Below, piece by piece: positions 32,451 through 41,820 of a stretch of 64,000 nt of DNA (its first letter is position 1; each line of letters begins with the position of its first letter). A program made the position numbers and the translations under genes. The DNA is taken from positions 62,001 to 126,000 of the forward strand of contig NZ_UHFN01000002.1 of the NCBI RefSeq assembly GCF_900459405.1. The letters are read 5' to 3'. Below the pieces are notes generated by a model that worked only from the letters and a program-made list of their open reading frames with translations, did no database searches and was not told where the DNA came from. The DNA comes from Streptococcus hyointestinalis (GTDB lineage: Bacteria > Bacillota > Bacilli > Lactobacillales > Streptococcaceae).

Positions 32451-33347
32451 CTAGAGAGTTTTAGTTATCATTTTTTTGTGATAGTATCCATAGATAGCAC
32501 ATTCATATTCAATCGGGATACCTAGACGATTTGCAAACATGTGCATCTGAGAGAAGAGAACCGACCGCATCATTTTTTTACCCCTAAGTTGACAGACTTT
32601 TTCCAAATATTCCATTAAATTTGTAATAAATAAATCCCTAATTTCTGGTTGAATAATTGAGAAGATTGTCTTAATCTTTTCTTCCTTTTTTTCAAATGAA
32701 CGTTCAATAGAATCAATAACGTCTCCTATATAATGTTCATTCTTCAAGTCATATAGTTTATTCCAATAAGAGAAGCAATTCGCATAAAAATGTTCAAAAT
32801 CAAAGTCAATCTTCCTATCTATAATTGCTATTTTTACTTGCTCATAAACAAATATGTAAAATAGCATTCGAACCATCATGTGACAATTTATACAGTCTTC
32901 CAACATAGTAGACACTAGTCGGCTAGAGTGATAAAAAACAGTTTCTGCCTTCTCTATTACTTCACGTCCTCCGTATCTTTCATTTTCTCGAACATATGGT
33001 ATCGAAATAATAGAATTATTATCATACCAAGGCAAATTTTCTAATGGAATTTCTTTTCCATCTAGTTTATGTCCCTTATAATAATGCTCTTTTGTTAATA
33101 TCACATTGGAATTAGAGAGCTCTAACTCTAATAAATTCGATAGGATTTTACAATAATCTTTATTAGATGACTCTGCAGTCTTTATCCGAAAACGAATATG
33201 GGGACCGCCCTCCCAATAGCGAATGAAGAAAAAACATGTAAATTTTTCCTTAGACGCCCATTTATTTAAAGTACAGATAATACCATCATGAAGCATCATG
33301 TCATGACAAAAAATATGGTAGGATAACCACCGTTCAATTTCTTTCAT
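32451..33347 (-). CDS. LanB C-terminal-type elimination protein (stand-alone)
   Basis: 298 aa, the size of a free-standing elimination domain (Lant_dehydr_C / thiopeptide-type bacteriocin biosynthesis domain). Residues about 38-56 read CFFFIRYWEGGPHIRFRIK, the hallmark segment. PYVRENERYGGREVIEKAET (about 118-137) supplies the conserved YxxExxRYGG. In split dehydratases this protein removes glutamate from glutamylated Ser/Thr to give Dha/Dhb. It is encoded 6 nt after YcaO-1. The partner glutamylation protein is at 36630-39161. Confidence 0.85.
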   Translation of the reverse strand: MKEIERWLSYHIFCHDMMLHDGIICTLNKWASKEKFTCFFFIRYWEGGPHIRFRIKTAESSNKDYCKILSNLLELELSNSNVILTKEHYYKGHKLDGKEIPLENLPWYDNNSIISIPYVRENERYGGREVIEKAETVFYHSSRLVSTMLEDCINCHMMVRMLFYIFVYEQVKIAIIDRKIDFDFEHFYANCFSYWNKLYDLKNEHYIGDVIDSIERSFEKKEEKIKTIFSIIQPEIRDLFITNLMEYLEKVCQLRGKKMMRSVLFSQMHMFANRLGIPIEYECAIYGYYHKKMITKTL

Positions 33348-33353
33348 ATTTCG

Positions 33354-35033
33354 TTATGGAAAGGGATGAGGATATGAGTTGACCATTCCCATCTCCTTAA
33401 GCCCCCTCCTACTCCTTTCTCGATTGATACGGCTCATTGAAATTCGCTCATTTTGTACCCCAAAAGTTATAGGTAGTAGTCCTGGCACAATTACTTTCAC
33501 GGTATAGATGCCAAGTTCTTCCATTTCTTTTGAAGTCAGGTTGACCACGAAAACATCATCATATTTTTCCAATACTCGTTGAATTAATTCTTTCAAGTAT
33601 GACCTCGTGCTATTTTCCTGAATATATTTTTGTGGTGATAAATTAGTTACATGAGATGCCTCTAAAAAATCAAATGCCGCTTTATGCTGACTACTAGAAT
33701 AGTAATTTACATGATCTTCCATTTCAGTAACTTCGCTAGGAACCTCCATCCCAAATTCAGCATTCATATTATCGTGAATTTTAATTCCTACTAATGCCTC
33801 TAATAACGCTGATTCCGCTGCCTTATGGGGAATCGGATTACTTCCTGCTGCTGTATATGCGTACATCTTATGATCTTTCAAACTTCTTACCAAAGCCCAG
33901 AAGGAGGGAACACCTAACTCCATTGAAATATCAAAGACCCTTACATCGAAACCATCATGTTGTGCACGGTTAATTATTTTCAAAATATCCCCAGAGAGTC
34001 CCAGAGATTTTATTGTTACCTCTTCAACTGGAATGCGACCATACCACGTTGTTAAAAAGTTATCTCTCTCAATTAGTTCCAAAAGTCCATATAGAACCGC
34101 TTCCTCAAAGGTTCCTCCTAAAGAAACACCATTTGAACTATCATAAATAAAGCGATGTTGCTTCTTTTTATCTCTAAAGAATGAGTCCCCATATACTGCT
34201 AATTGTTCAGGAATTAATACGTTTTTATTGTTCTTCAAAGACTCTGCCTCTGTCCAATAAATCTCTAAGTCATTCCGATAAGGTGTAAATGGATTTTTAT
34301 CAGAGGAAGGTAGAATAAATTTTTCAGGATGAACAGCACTTGGTAAATCAGAAAACTTTCCATATATATCCTTTGTTTTGTATGGATAGTACATAGAGGA
34401 GAACCTCTCAATGGCTTCTAACTGTGCAATGTTGGTTGAATCTTGAAATGATGAAGAACGACCATACCCACACTCAGTATATTTATCTGTTACAGAATAT
34501 TCAATTCCCACACCTGGGAAATAATCCGAATCCAAATCAAAGAATTTACGATAGGCCACTGTTGTATCCAAAAAGTGTTGAGCATTTTTAGATAACTCTC
34601 CGATAGTTTTTACTCGAAACCCCTTTGATTCCTCAATATCTTTTTTTGCCAATAGCTGTTTTAGTTCTAATTGACTTCTTGTATAAGCATTTCTCTTCTT
34701 TTTAATATGGAAATAAAATGTATTTTGTTGTTCTAAATCTAATATTCCTACTTGTCCTTTTTTAAAAACAAGTTTTTCTAGGATAATTTTTGCCGACTTT
34801 TTTGCAGAATCACTATTCTGGTATTTTGCTGAAAACATACCTATTAGTAGATTCTTTGTTTTTGTTTTTTTGTACAGAGTAATAGTGTATAAAAAATTCT
34901 CAAGAAAGCCCTTTTCCTTTATGAAGAAAAAAATTTGGTCAGCCACCAAAATGGCGTACTTTATTCCATCTTCCAAAGTCCACAAATGCTCTTCATCAAA
35001 AAATGAATCATTGGTAATTAATTTCGTTTCCAT
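33354..35033 (-). CDS. YcaO cyclodehydratase 1
   Basis: 559 aa. The C-terminal two thirds form a YcaO domain: YTECGYGRSSSFQDST with LEAIERFSS (residues about 187-213), then IYDSSNGVSLGGTFEEAV and LELIERDNFL (about 297-328), carrying the Glu/Arg/Asn residues that bind ATP-Mg. The C-terminus is SYPHPFP, matching the Pro-rich PxPxP tail typical of azoline-forming YcaO enzymes. It uses ATP to cyclise Cys/Ser/Thr of the precursor into azolines. It overlaps the upstream 176-aa gene by 26 nt (translational coupling). Its residue-level similarity to YcaO-2 (41821) is limited, so they are paralogues of different task or specificity. Confidence 0.92.
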   Translation of the reverse strand: METKLITNDSFFDEEHLWTLEDGIKYAILVADQIFFFIKEKGFLENFLYTITLYKKTKTKNLLIGMFSAKYQNSDSAKKSAKIILEKLVFKKGQVGILDLEQQNTFYFHIKKKRNAYTRSQLELKQLLAKKDIEESKGFRVKTIGELSKNAQHFLDTTVAYRKFFDLDSDYFPGVGIEYSVTDKYTECGYGRSSSFQDSTNIAQLEAIERFSSMYYPYKTKDIYGKFSDLPSAVHPEKFILPSSDKNPFTPYRNDLEIYWTEAESLKNNKNVLIPEQLAVYGDSFFRDKKKQHRFIYDSSNGVSLGGTFEEAVLYGLLELIERDNFLTTWYGRIPVEEVTIKSLGLSGDILKIINRAQHDGFDVRVFDISMELGVPSFWALVRSLKDHKMYAYTAAGSNPIPHKAAESALLEALVGIKIHDNMNAEFGMEVPSEVTEMEDHVNYYSSSQHKAAFDFLEASHVTNLSPQKYIQENSTRSYLKELIQRVLEKYDDVFVVNLTSKEMEELGIYTVKVIVPGLLPITFGVQNERISMSRINRERSRRGLKEMGMVNSYPHPFP

Positions 35034-35538
35034 TTACTGCCTCACAATAAATATCTTTATCTTTTAAAAAGTTCAATTTTACGTACATACCTTTTCTTTT
35101 AGGCTTATGTTCAAAATCTACTAATACTTTTATCCCTTGCTCTCTTAAATAGGAACGCAATAGTTGAGCAGCTAATACTTTTACTATTGTTTTACCACTA
35201 GTTGTATCAATTCCATCTGAAAAAGTAGATGTTTCAATTTGGTTTAATTCTTGACTAACTGCCATTACTTTATCAAAGATTTTTGACATATTTTTTGCAA
35301 AAAATTCGACTATTTTTTTACAGTCATACTTATTTAATGTAGGAATATCAATAAGACTTTCTACGTTAACTAACTCAAAATTTATAGATGGTAGTTTTAC
35401 ATTTCGAGATTCCACTGAGTAGATAAAATTTTGATTGTTTACTTTATGTGATTTCACTTCCCTATTTTCTAACGAAAATTTTCTATAGTAAGTGCCATCG
35501 AAAAAATATTTTTTTCCATTTTCAACTAAAATATGCAT
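35008..35538 (-). CDS. Small protein coupled to YcaO-1, function unknown
   Basis: 176 aa, starts MHILVENGKKYFFDGTYYRK. The N-terminal 50 residues are beta-rich, the middle helical (YDCKKIVEFFAKNMSKIFDK), and the C-terminal part reads GKTIVKVLAAQLLRSYLREQ. No recognisable catalytic motif. Its 3' end overlaps the YcaO-1 start, so it is probably a partner of that enzyme, perhaps a precursor-recognition or E1-like fragment, which is inference from position. It follows the 356-aa gene by 3 nt. Confidence 0.8.
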   Translation of the reverse strand: MHILVENGKKYFFDGTYYRKFSLENREVKSHKVNNQNFIYSVESRNVKLPSINFELVNVESLIDIPTLNKYDCKKIVEFFAKNMSKIFDKVMAVSQELNQIETSTFSDGIDTTSGKTIVKVLAAQLLRSYLREQGIKVLVDFEHKPKRKGMYVKLNFLKDKDIYCEAVNGNEINYQ

Positions 35539-35541
35539 TTA

Positions 35542-36612
35542 CTACACCCTCTTCTTAAAAAGCTTTTGCATTATAGCATAGCTGTCCTCCCAGGTTATAT
35601 CATAACCTGTCTCAACTTTGTCACACACCATTTTAGTAATTTTCTGTTTACGTAACGGATTTACGTTTAATAGCGGTACTATCTGATAAAGAACATCAAC
35701 TGTGTAACGATAAAGGGCAAATGGAATTGAGGAATGTTGTGACAAAAAATCTCGGTTAGTAAAGAAATTTTTGTGAAATTCTGTTAACTGCCCATTCTCA
35801 CGCGCCCATTGGAGAAAGCTCTCTGCATCACTCATATTTTGGTAATATAAATGTCCCTTTTCCAATTCATCGGTGAAAAATTGGTAAAGTTCTTCAACAA
35901 ATACTTTAAAATAAGAATCTTCGTTTTCCTCTAAAAATGTTTCAATATTTTCATGAATGAATATCTGTTCATCTGAAGATAGAGAATTGACTAAATGATA
36001 ATAATGTTCATAATTTTCTTGATATTTTGTGTCCTTTAAGCTTTGAAGCTGTAGATTAAAGAATAAGATGTTTGACTTCATGGATAGATAACCCATTTTC
36101 AAATTATTATTAAAGAGCAAGCCCAAATTCAAAAAAAGTTTTGTCAATAAAATGTTTTGTTGGCTTTCACTTTTATTGAAAAAACCAATCTTCTCTAGAT
36201 AGAGAATAAGCTCCATTTTCTTCTCTTCAACAGCTAACACTGTCTTTGGCGAGCTCAAGCTACTTCCCTCTGTTGATGTCTTAATTTCTTCCAACAATAG
36301 CGTTCCATCTGGCTGAATGTCTAAATCAGCTTCTGTGTTTTCAACACTTGAAACAGTCATAATTTGTTTCTTCAATTTCGATTCTTCAATAGTAACAGGT
36401 GCATAGTTTTTCAGTGATTTCGCTAAAAAACTCTCTAGTTCCTTCAAATCTGATAAATTTGGACTGTATATTTCAATATGGTGCCCCCTTTGAATAGATT
36501 TCTTGATCCAAATATTGCTCAATTTTTTCTCATTAAGCAAAGAGTATATTTCAATAATCAATTTATTTGAAAAAGCTAAGTTATTGATAAATACTGATAA
36601 TTTATATTCCAT
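35542..36612 (-). CDS. Lant_dehydr_C-superfamily protein; candidate [4+2] pyridine synthase
   Basis: 356 aa. Residues about 18-55 (KLIIEIYSLLNEKKLSNIWI followed by KKSIQRGHHIEIYSP) align in pattern with the WFFIRYxxxGPHIRLR opening of LanB elimination domains. The canonical YxxExxRYGG motif seen in the 298-aa protein is absent. In thiopeptide clusters a second, diverged member of this superfamily (TclM/TbtD type) joins two dehydroalanines to the macrocycle-forming pyridine. Gene position, directly after the glutamylation protein, fits that or a second eliminase. The tail is helical with KHxxxR-like basic residues. Assignment is inferential. Confidence 0.6.
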   Translation of the reverse strand: MEYKLSVFINNLAFSNKLIIEIYSLLNEKKLSNIWIKKSIQRGHHIEIYSPNLSDLKELESFLAKSLKNYAPVTIEESKLKKQIMTVSSVENTEADLDIQPDGTLLLEEIKTSTEGSSLSSPKTVLAVEEKKMELILYLEKIGFFNKSESQQNILLTKLFLNLGLLFNNNLKMGYLSMKSNILFFNLQLQSLKDTKYQENYEHYYHLVNSLSSDEQIFIHENIETFLEENEDSYFKVFVEELYQFFTDELEKGHLYYQNMSDAESFLQWARENGQLTEFHKNFFTNRDFLSQHSSIPFALYRYTVDVLYQIVPLLNVNPLRKQKITKMVCDKVETGYDITWEDSYAIMQKLFKKRV

Positions 36613-36629
36613 GTTTACCCTCTGATTTC

Positions 36630-39161
36630 TTAATCATCTGTTTCAACAATCAATTCTGTAATTGTATCCGTTTCTGTATAAATACAGTCTGGTAAGGTTT
36701 CTTCAATTAAAATTTTTTCTTTCTTTTTCATAAACACTACAAAAGCTTTAAAACTCAAGAAAGACTCAAAATTAATATATAGTGGTTTCGTTTTTAATAA
36801 TTCAGAGTCTTGGTTGTAACTTTCAAAAAAATCTTTGATAAAGAAAGACAACGGTAGCCCTTCTTTTTCAAAATATCCTACTACCTCTAACCATTTTCTT
36901 CCCATTGAACTATCTTTATCAAGAATAACACGTAACTCCTTACAAGTGAAATACCACTTTTTTCTAGATAAAATCAAGTCTGTATTTTCAAAGCATATTC
37001 TAGGCAATATTACCTTCTCTTCTGATTTTTTCTCCAATTTTTGTCTTAATAACAATTCTCCAAAGTCAAAATAAATAGAGTCATTAAGAGTGATAGAGTT
37101 GAACACTGCGACTAACGAAGGAAGAGCAACAGTAATTAAACTACCTAAAAAATGCGGATAAACAATATTTCCTGTTGTCTTCTCAAATACTTCAATCTCT
37201 TTTGAACTTTTTGAAAGTCTAAATCCTAAATCTAACCACGTCAGCTGCTTAGGACTTTTCAAAGTCAAATCGCCTAATGGCAAATACAAAGTTCTATCAG
37301 TACTTTCCCGAATATTAGCATTAAAACCAAATGTCATTGGAATATCAACAATCTCTCCATCTAGCCTATAAGCATCTAATTCTTTTGGAAGATAATGATT
37401 GAATCTTCTTCTATAAACACCATATCCTTTATAAATATGATTGAAAATAATTTTATTTTCTGGACTCACTTGTAGAAAGTACCCACGGGATTTATGAGTC
37501 TGACCTACTAGTTTTTCTAATTGCGCCGTAGAATCTTTCAATAAATCATGCGAAATAACAAGAACCGAACCATCTCCCAAATCTTGTACTAATAATTGTT
37601 GCACAATGTCTTTCTTCAGTTTCAAGAGCTGGTTGTCAATCTGATGATCGTAGGAAGTTCCTAAATATCCAAAAGATTCCATCCAATAAGCATCTCTTTG
37701 AAAAAGTGTTGCTGCCAAATCTCGTAAAAATTTACTTACTTCTCTAGCATTTTTGGGAATAAACTCACTTCCATAATTCGTCTTGAGCATTTCATAAGCT
37801 AAATATTTACTGCGAGTTGAAATATCAAAGATTGAAATAAATTTTGATAAGTCCTCAATAATTTTCTGGTTTTCTTTTACTACTTTGACTTGTTCTTCCA
37901 AATAGATGCCATTTTGTGATGTAACCGTATCAATTGAAACATAGGTAGACTTATTAAAACCTTCTATACCATAAGCTTGAACGATTTGGTGAACTTCTTC
38001 TATCAATTGATCATAGATAGTCCAAGAAAACATTTCATTTTCTAGGTCAACTACTTTTTTAAGGATTGCAATCTCGTCTGAGAATAATTCTGAGGAAATT
38101 TCTTTTAATTTTTCAAGCAAGGCTTGTGAAATGCTTTGATTTCCGACAATGTTGATTTGTTCTGCTGGAAGTATTACTCGATTTTCCAACAATTTTGGAA
38201 GGTAACCCTCTTGAGCATTTTGTGATAAATATTTCAGAAGTGCACTTCCTGTTAACACTTGTTGACTCTTAAACAGTTCTAGAATTCCATTTAAGCTCCT
38301 ATTTTCAGAAAGAGTTACCAATTCTTGACGGTTACGATAAAGACTTTTCCCTGCAATATCATTAAATACCGTAATATAATACTTTCCGTCTTTATAGATA
38401 AGAGTCTCATTTAGTTTAAATGTTAACTTTGGCTGATATTTCGGATTTAGATAAATCCGATCAAACAACTTCAAAATAATAGATGAATTCACCGACATAA
38501 TAATATTTTTCTTTAGGTCAAACATTTCTCGTCCGTGTACACCAGTCGTTCCCAACAAACCTAATGGGCTTGTTTTAGTAGATATACGAGCATAGTAATT
38601 ATACAAGAAAACATCCATTTGACGTTGTTTTTTATTATGCTTTTCAACATTTGTTTTAAGTAGTTTTTCAATTTTTTGATAGAGACTTTGGTCAATCATC
38701 TTTGTATTTTGAATAAAATCAGGGTGTTTAGATAAGCCTTCCATAATTAACTGTTTCTCAGTTAAATACTGTTGATGAACCAACCCTTCAATCTTGTCTT
38801 CAATCTCTATAATTTGTCTTTGATATTCAAAATAAGAATCAAATATAACTATCAGTTTTTGTGGAATTAGTGAAGCTATTTTACTATATTTATTAGATAT
38901 ATCACCACGATTATTGTAAAAATCATGTGAAAATTTAAGTAATTGCTGTTTGTTTTTATTTTCTGGAAAATCCTGAATTGCAAGATTTAATTCCTGAATT
39001 CCTGTCTCGCGGGTCAATTCTAATTGTTCTACTAAGTGAGAGTATTTAGACTGATGTGTGCGCAATATTTTAAAAAAACCTTTTTGGAAAATATTTGAAA
39101 ATTCATTGTTTGGAAAATTTGTTTTTCTATAATATATATTTTTAACCATTGATTCGTTCAT
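36630..39161 (-). CDS. LanB-type glutamylation protein (split dehydratase, N-terminal domain)
   Basis: 843 aa, the usual length of free-standing glutamylation domains (Lant_dehydr_N). It contains NYYARISTKTSPLGLLGTTG (about residue 190), equivalent to the Y.R.S.K..PFG motif, and further conserved stretches such as GYGVYRRRFNHYLPKELDAY (about 590) and ITVALPSLVAVFNSI (about 690). It transfers glutamate from Glu-tRNA to Ser/Thr side chains of the precursor as the first step of dehydration. The elimination domain is encoded separately (32451-33347). It overlaps the M20 hydrolase gene by 20 nt. Confidence 0.9.
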   Translation of the reverse strand: MNESMVKNIYYRKTNFPNNEFSNIFQKGFFKILRTHQSKYSHLVEQLELTRETGIQELNLAIQDFPENKNKQQLLKFSHDFYNNRGDISNKYSKIASLIPQKLIVIFDSYFEYQRQIIEIEDKIEGLVHQQYLTEKQLIMEGLSKHPDFIQNTKMIDQSLYQKIEKLLKTNVEKHNKKQRQMDVFLYNYYARISTKTSPLGLLGTTGVHGREMFDLKKNIIMSVNSSIILKLFDRIYLNPKYQPKLTFKLNETLIYKDGKYYITVFNDIAGKSLYRNRQELVTLSENRSLNGILELFKSQQVLTGSALLKYLSQNAQEGYLPKLLENRVILPAEQINIVGNQSISQALLEKLKEISSELFSDEIAILKKVVDLENEMFSWTIYDQLIEEVHQIVQAYGIEGFNKSTYVSIDTVTSQNGIYLEEQVKVVKENQKIIEDLSKFISIFDISTRSKYLAYEMLKTNYGSEFIPKNAREVSKFLRDLAATLFQRDAYWMESFGYLGTSYDHQIDNQLLKLKKDIVQQLLVQDLGDGSVLVISHDLLKDSTAQLEKLVGQTHKSRGYFLQVSPENKIIFNHIYKGYGVYRRRFNHYLPKELDAYRLDGEIVDIPMTFGFNANIRESTDRTLYLPLGDLTLKSPKQLTWLDLGFRLSKSSKEIEVFEKTTGNIVYPHFLGSLITVALPSLVAVFNSITLNDSIYFDFGELLLRQKLEKKSEEKVILPRICFENTDLILSRKKWYFTCKELRVILDKDSSMGRKWLEVVGYFEKEGLPLSFFIKDFFESYNQDSELLKTKPLYINFESFLSFKAFVVFMKKKEKILIEETLPDCIYTETDTITELIVETDD

Positions 39162-40233
39162 TCTCCTTTTCCACCAATAACGTCATTACATACAATCCTC
39201 TTAGCAAGGTAGCTTTCGGTGTCACAAATTTCTTTGAATGGATAGCGTGACCACCATTATATGCACCAATAAAGAAATAACATGTCTCAGCATCCAATTC
39301 CTTACCATAAAATGAAAAATCATCACAGGAAAATAAGAACGGTGTTTCCAACACCTTTATAACTTCACTTTGAGATAAATTTTGATAGACCCATTCATAG
39401 AGCCTTGCATCATTGTGTAGTACAGGATAGTTCATAATGATTTCATTTTGATAATCAACATTTAACTGCTTCAAAAATATTTGCTGTTTTAGCTTGCACT
39501 TTTCAGCAGTTTTTCCTCTAAAAGTGATATTAAAAGATAGTTCTGTTGGAGATACATTGTGAGACCCGTTAGAAAAAAAATTTGTAATTTTACAACGAAA
39601 ATCTGATTCGTTCAATTTCATTGATAATAAAACTAACTTAGCAAATAGAGTTGCGGCACTTTCTCTTTGATGACTCACATGTCCACTATCTCTTAACGAG
39701 AGTTTTAAATGACATGTTAACCCTGCTGCTAGAACATCACCCTTATTAATTGATACATAATTAGAGTACAAATCAGAGGTGACATGGAGAGCATAAATTT
39801 TTGATATTGAAATTTTATTTTCCTTCAAAAATTTACAAACTTCTTTTGCTCCACCGTACTTCTCCTCACTAGCTTGAAAAATGAACAGTATATTTAATTT
39901 CGGTTTGTTTTGTGCTACATATGTTGCAAGCTCTAATTGAATACTAGTGTGAGCGTCATGACCACACCCATGATAATAAACTTGAGTGCTCTCGTTAATT
40001 TCTACTGCATCCAACTCAGAACGAAAAGCTAGGTCATAATGATTATCTCGTCCTTCTCGTCCTATATACTGATAAATCAACCCTAATTTCCCTTCATAAA
40101 TTTTTTTGATATTAATTCTGCATAAAACCCGCCTTACATAATCTTTTGTTTTTTTCTCAAAGAAGCCTGGTTCAGCCTGACGATGCAACAACTCATAGTG
40201 TGAAAACAACTGATTAGAAGTAAGCTTATTCAT
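39142..40233 (-). CDS. M20-family amidohydrolase/peptidase in the biosynthetic operon
   Basis: 363 aa. Zinc-ligand motifs of M20D amidohydrolases are visible: FRSELDAVEI (about residue 68), YYHGCGHDAHTSIQLELA (about 88-105), QASEEKYGGAKE (about 130, catalytic Glu) and, late, GGHAIHSKKF. Relatives cleave N-acyl amino acids or small peptides. It has a one-base overlap with the ABC permease stop (TAATG-type), so it belongs to the operon. Possible roles are trimming leader remnants, removing a protecting acyl group, or self-protection; the sequence does not decide. Confidence 0.88.
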   Translation of the reverse strand: MNKLTSNQLFSHYELLHRQAEPGFFEKKTKDYVRRVLCRINIKKIYEGKLGLIYQYIGREGRDNHYDLAFRSELDAVEINESTQVYYHGCGHDAHTSIQLELATYVAQNKPKLNILFIFQASEEKYGGAKEVCKFLKENKISISKIYALHVTSDLYSNYVSINKGDVLAAGLTCHLKLSLRDSGHVSHQRESAATLFAKLVLLSMKLNESDFRCKITNFFSNGSHNVSPTELSFNITFRGKTAEKCKLKQQIFLKQLNVDYQNEIIMNYPVLHNDARLYEWVYQNLSQSEVIKVLETPFLFSCDDFSFYGKELDAETCYFFIGAYNGGHAIHSKKFVTPKATLLRGLYVMTLLVEKENERING

Positions 40234-40952
40234 TATTGTCTCCTATTTACTTGTAGAGATTTACTTACAATGATTGTCACAAGCCCAGCGATAACAATAT
40301 ACAGAGAAATTACAAGAAAAGCTTGTAAGAACTTTTCAGCGGTATTGTTTAAAAGTACCTCATTATAATAAAAGCCAGGGAAAAATTTTTGTATTGTTAC
40401 GATGATATCTGGCATTTTCATTGTATTCATGATATTCGGTGTAATATTCAACATCATAAAAGCGAAGAAGATTGGCATAGAAGCAGAAGCTAGCGTTTCG
40501 TCATTAAAAATTGTTCCCAGTAGAAAACCGATTACTATATAACAAAAACCAAAATAGAGTAATAAACTAGCAATAAATAGATAGGAACCCGTTACTTTTA
40601 AACTCCCGACTAAAATCCCAGCCAAGGTTATAAAAAATAGAATCAAAATATTTAAAATCGTTTGAGCCATTACACTATCAAACATGTAATGTGCGTAAGA
40701 ATATGGGGAAATTTTATCCATAATACGGAAGTATCCCTTTTCCTTTGAAACCTTTTGACTAAAGGTGTTCAGACCACTTCCTGCAATGCCAAACATAGCT
40801 GAGAACAAAGCAATCATTCCATTATCCTCAGTATTTACGTAGTTCAGTTGTTTAATAAAAAAAATATAAAATGTTACTGGAAATAAAATAGTAAAAATAA
40901 CAAATCTTTTATTTTGTAGACTATTTTTTATCTGTTGTACAATTGAAATCAT
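40233..40952 (-). CDS. ABC-2 type permease of the peptide exporter/immunity pump
   Basis: 239 aa with about six hydrophobic helices (for example FVIFTILFPVTFYIFFI, ILNILILFFITLAGILVGSL, LFIASLLLYFGFCYIVIGFL, VISLYIVIAGLVTIIV). ABC-2 family membrane subunit. The start overlaps the ATPase stop by one base, so they are coupled. It probably exports the mature peptide or protects the producer. Confidence 0.88.
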   Translation of the reverse strand: MISIVQQIKNSLQNKRFVIFTILFPVTFYIFFIKQLNYVNTEDNGMIALFSAMFGIAGSGLNTFSQKVSKEKGYFRIMDKISPYSYAHYMFDSVMAQTILNILILFFITLAGILVGSLKVTGSYLFIASLLLYFGFCYIVIGFLLGTIFNDETLASASMPIFFAFMMLNITPNIMNTMKMPDIIVTIQKFFPGFYYNEVLLNNTAEKFLQAFLVISLYIVIAGLVTIIVSKSLQVNRRQ

Positions 40953-41794
40953 TATTTTTCTCCTTCTATAAATGAAATACGTTTAAAAATATCAACTACT
41001 TGCTTACGACGTTTGAAATTTTCTGGATTAGTAATTTCATTCGTTACAATTAATTCTTGAGCGCAGAGGGGATTTATTACCATACTTTTATCATCTGTAT
41101 AAAATAATTTCTCTTTTGGAACGTCATTTTTTATCATTTCTCTTGGAAATTCATATAACTCCTCTACAAACATATCATCTACTGAGATGTTTTCTTCAAA
41201 AATGCCTTCATTCAGTAGCAATATGTAGTCGGCGAATGACTCTATTTGATACAAATCATGCGTAATCAAAAGAATCGTCTTACCTTCAGCTTTTAACTTC
41301 TTAATTTGCTGTACAAATTTTTCCACGCTATCATAATCCATACCTGCAGTAGGCTCATCCAAAATCAATAACTTAGGATTATGTAATACAGCCAACAAAA
41401 TGGAAAGTTTCCGTTTTTGTCCACCAGATAGCGTCCCTGCTTTTTGATTTTTCTCCTTTTCCAATCCCATATTTTTCAGTTGTTCGTCAATATTAACTTT
41501 TTTATGGAAAAAAGAAGCCTGTAGCTTAATTAAATCCAAAACTGTAATATCTTTTGGAAAATAATCTTCTTGAAAGACAACTCCAATATCTTTTTTGATA
41601 TTTAGGTTCGTTGCTACATGCCCCCCATCTTGCTTGATAAGTTTGAGCAAAATACTGATAAAAGTTGTCTTTCCTGCACCATTTTTCCCAAGTAGAGTAT
41701 AAACTTTTCCTGATTCTAAATCTAAGTCCACACCTTTTAAGACAGCCTTTGTTCCAAAATTTTTTATCAAATTATTAATTTCAATTAAACTCAT
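40952..41794 (-). CDS. ABC transporter ATP-binding subunit
   Basis: 280 aa. Walker A LLGKNGAGKTTF (about residue 35), Q-loop VVFQEDYFP, signature LSGGQKRKLSILLAV (about 130), Walker B LLILDEPTAGMD (about 152) and switch His in LLITHDLYQIESFADY. The C-terminal extension (about 60 residues) is diverged. It partners the permease at 40233-40952. In peptide-antibiotic operons such pairs export the product or expel it as immunity. Confidence 0.93.
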   Translation of the reverse strand: MSLIEINNLIKNFGTKAVLKGVDLDLESGKVYTLLGKNGAGKTTFISILLKLIKQDGGHVATNLNIKKDIGVVFQEDYFPKDITVLDLIKLQASFFHKKVNIDEQLKNMGLEKEKNQKAGTLSGGQKRKLSILLAVLHNPKLLILDEPTAGMDYDSVEKFVQQIKKLKAEGKTILLITHDLYQIESFADYILLLNEGIFEENISVDDMFVEELYEFPREMIKNDVPKEKLFYTDDKSMVINPLCAQELIVTNEITNPENFKRRKQVVDIFKRISFIEGEK

Positions 41795-41820
41795 TTGTTT
41801 TCCTTTCTAAGTTTAGAATA

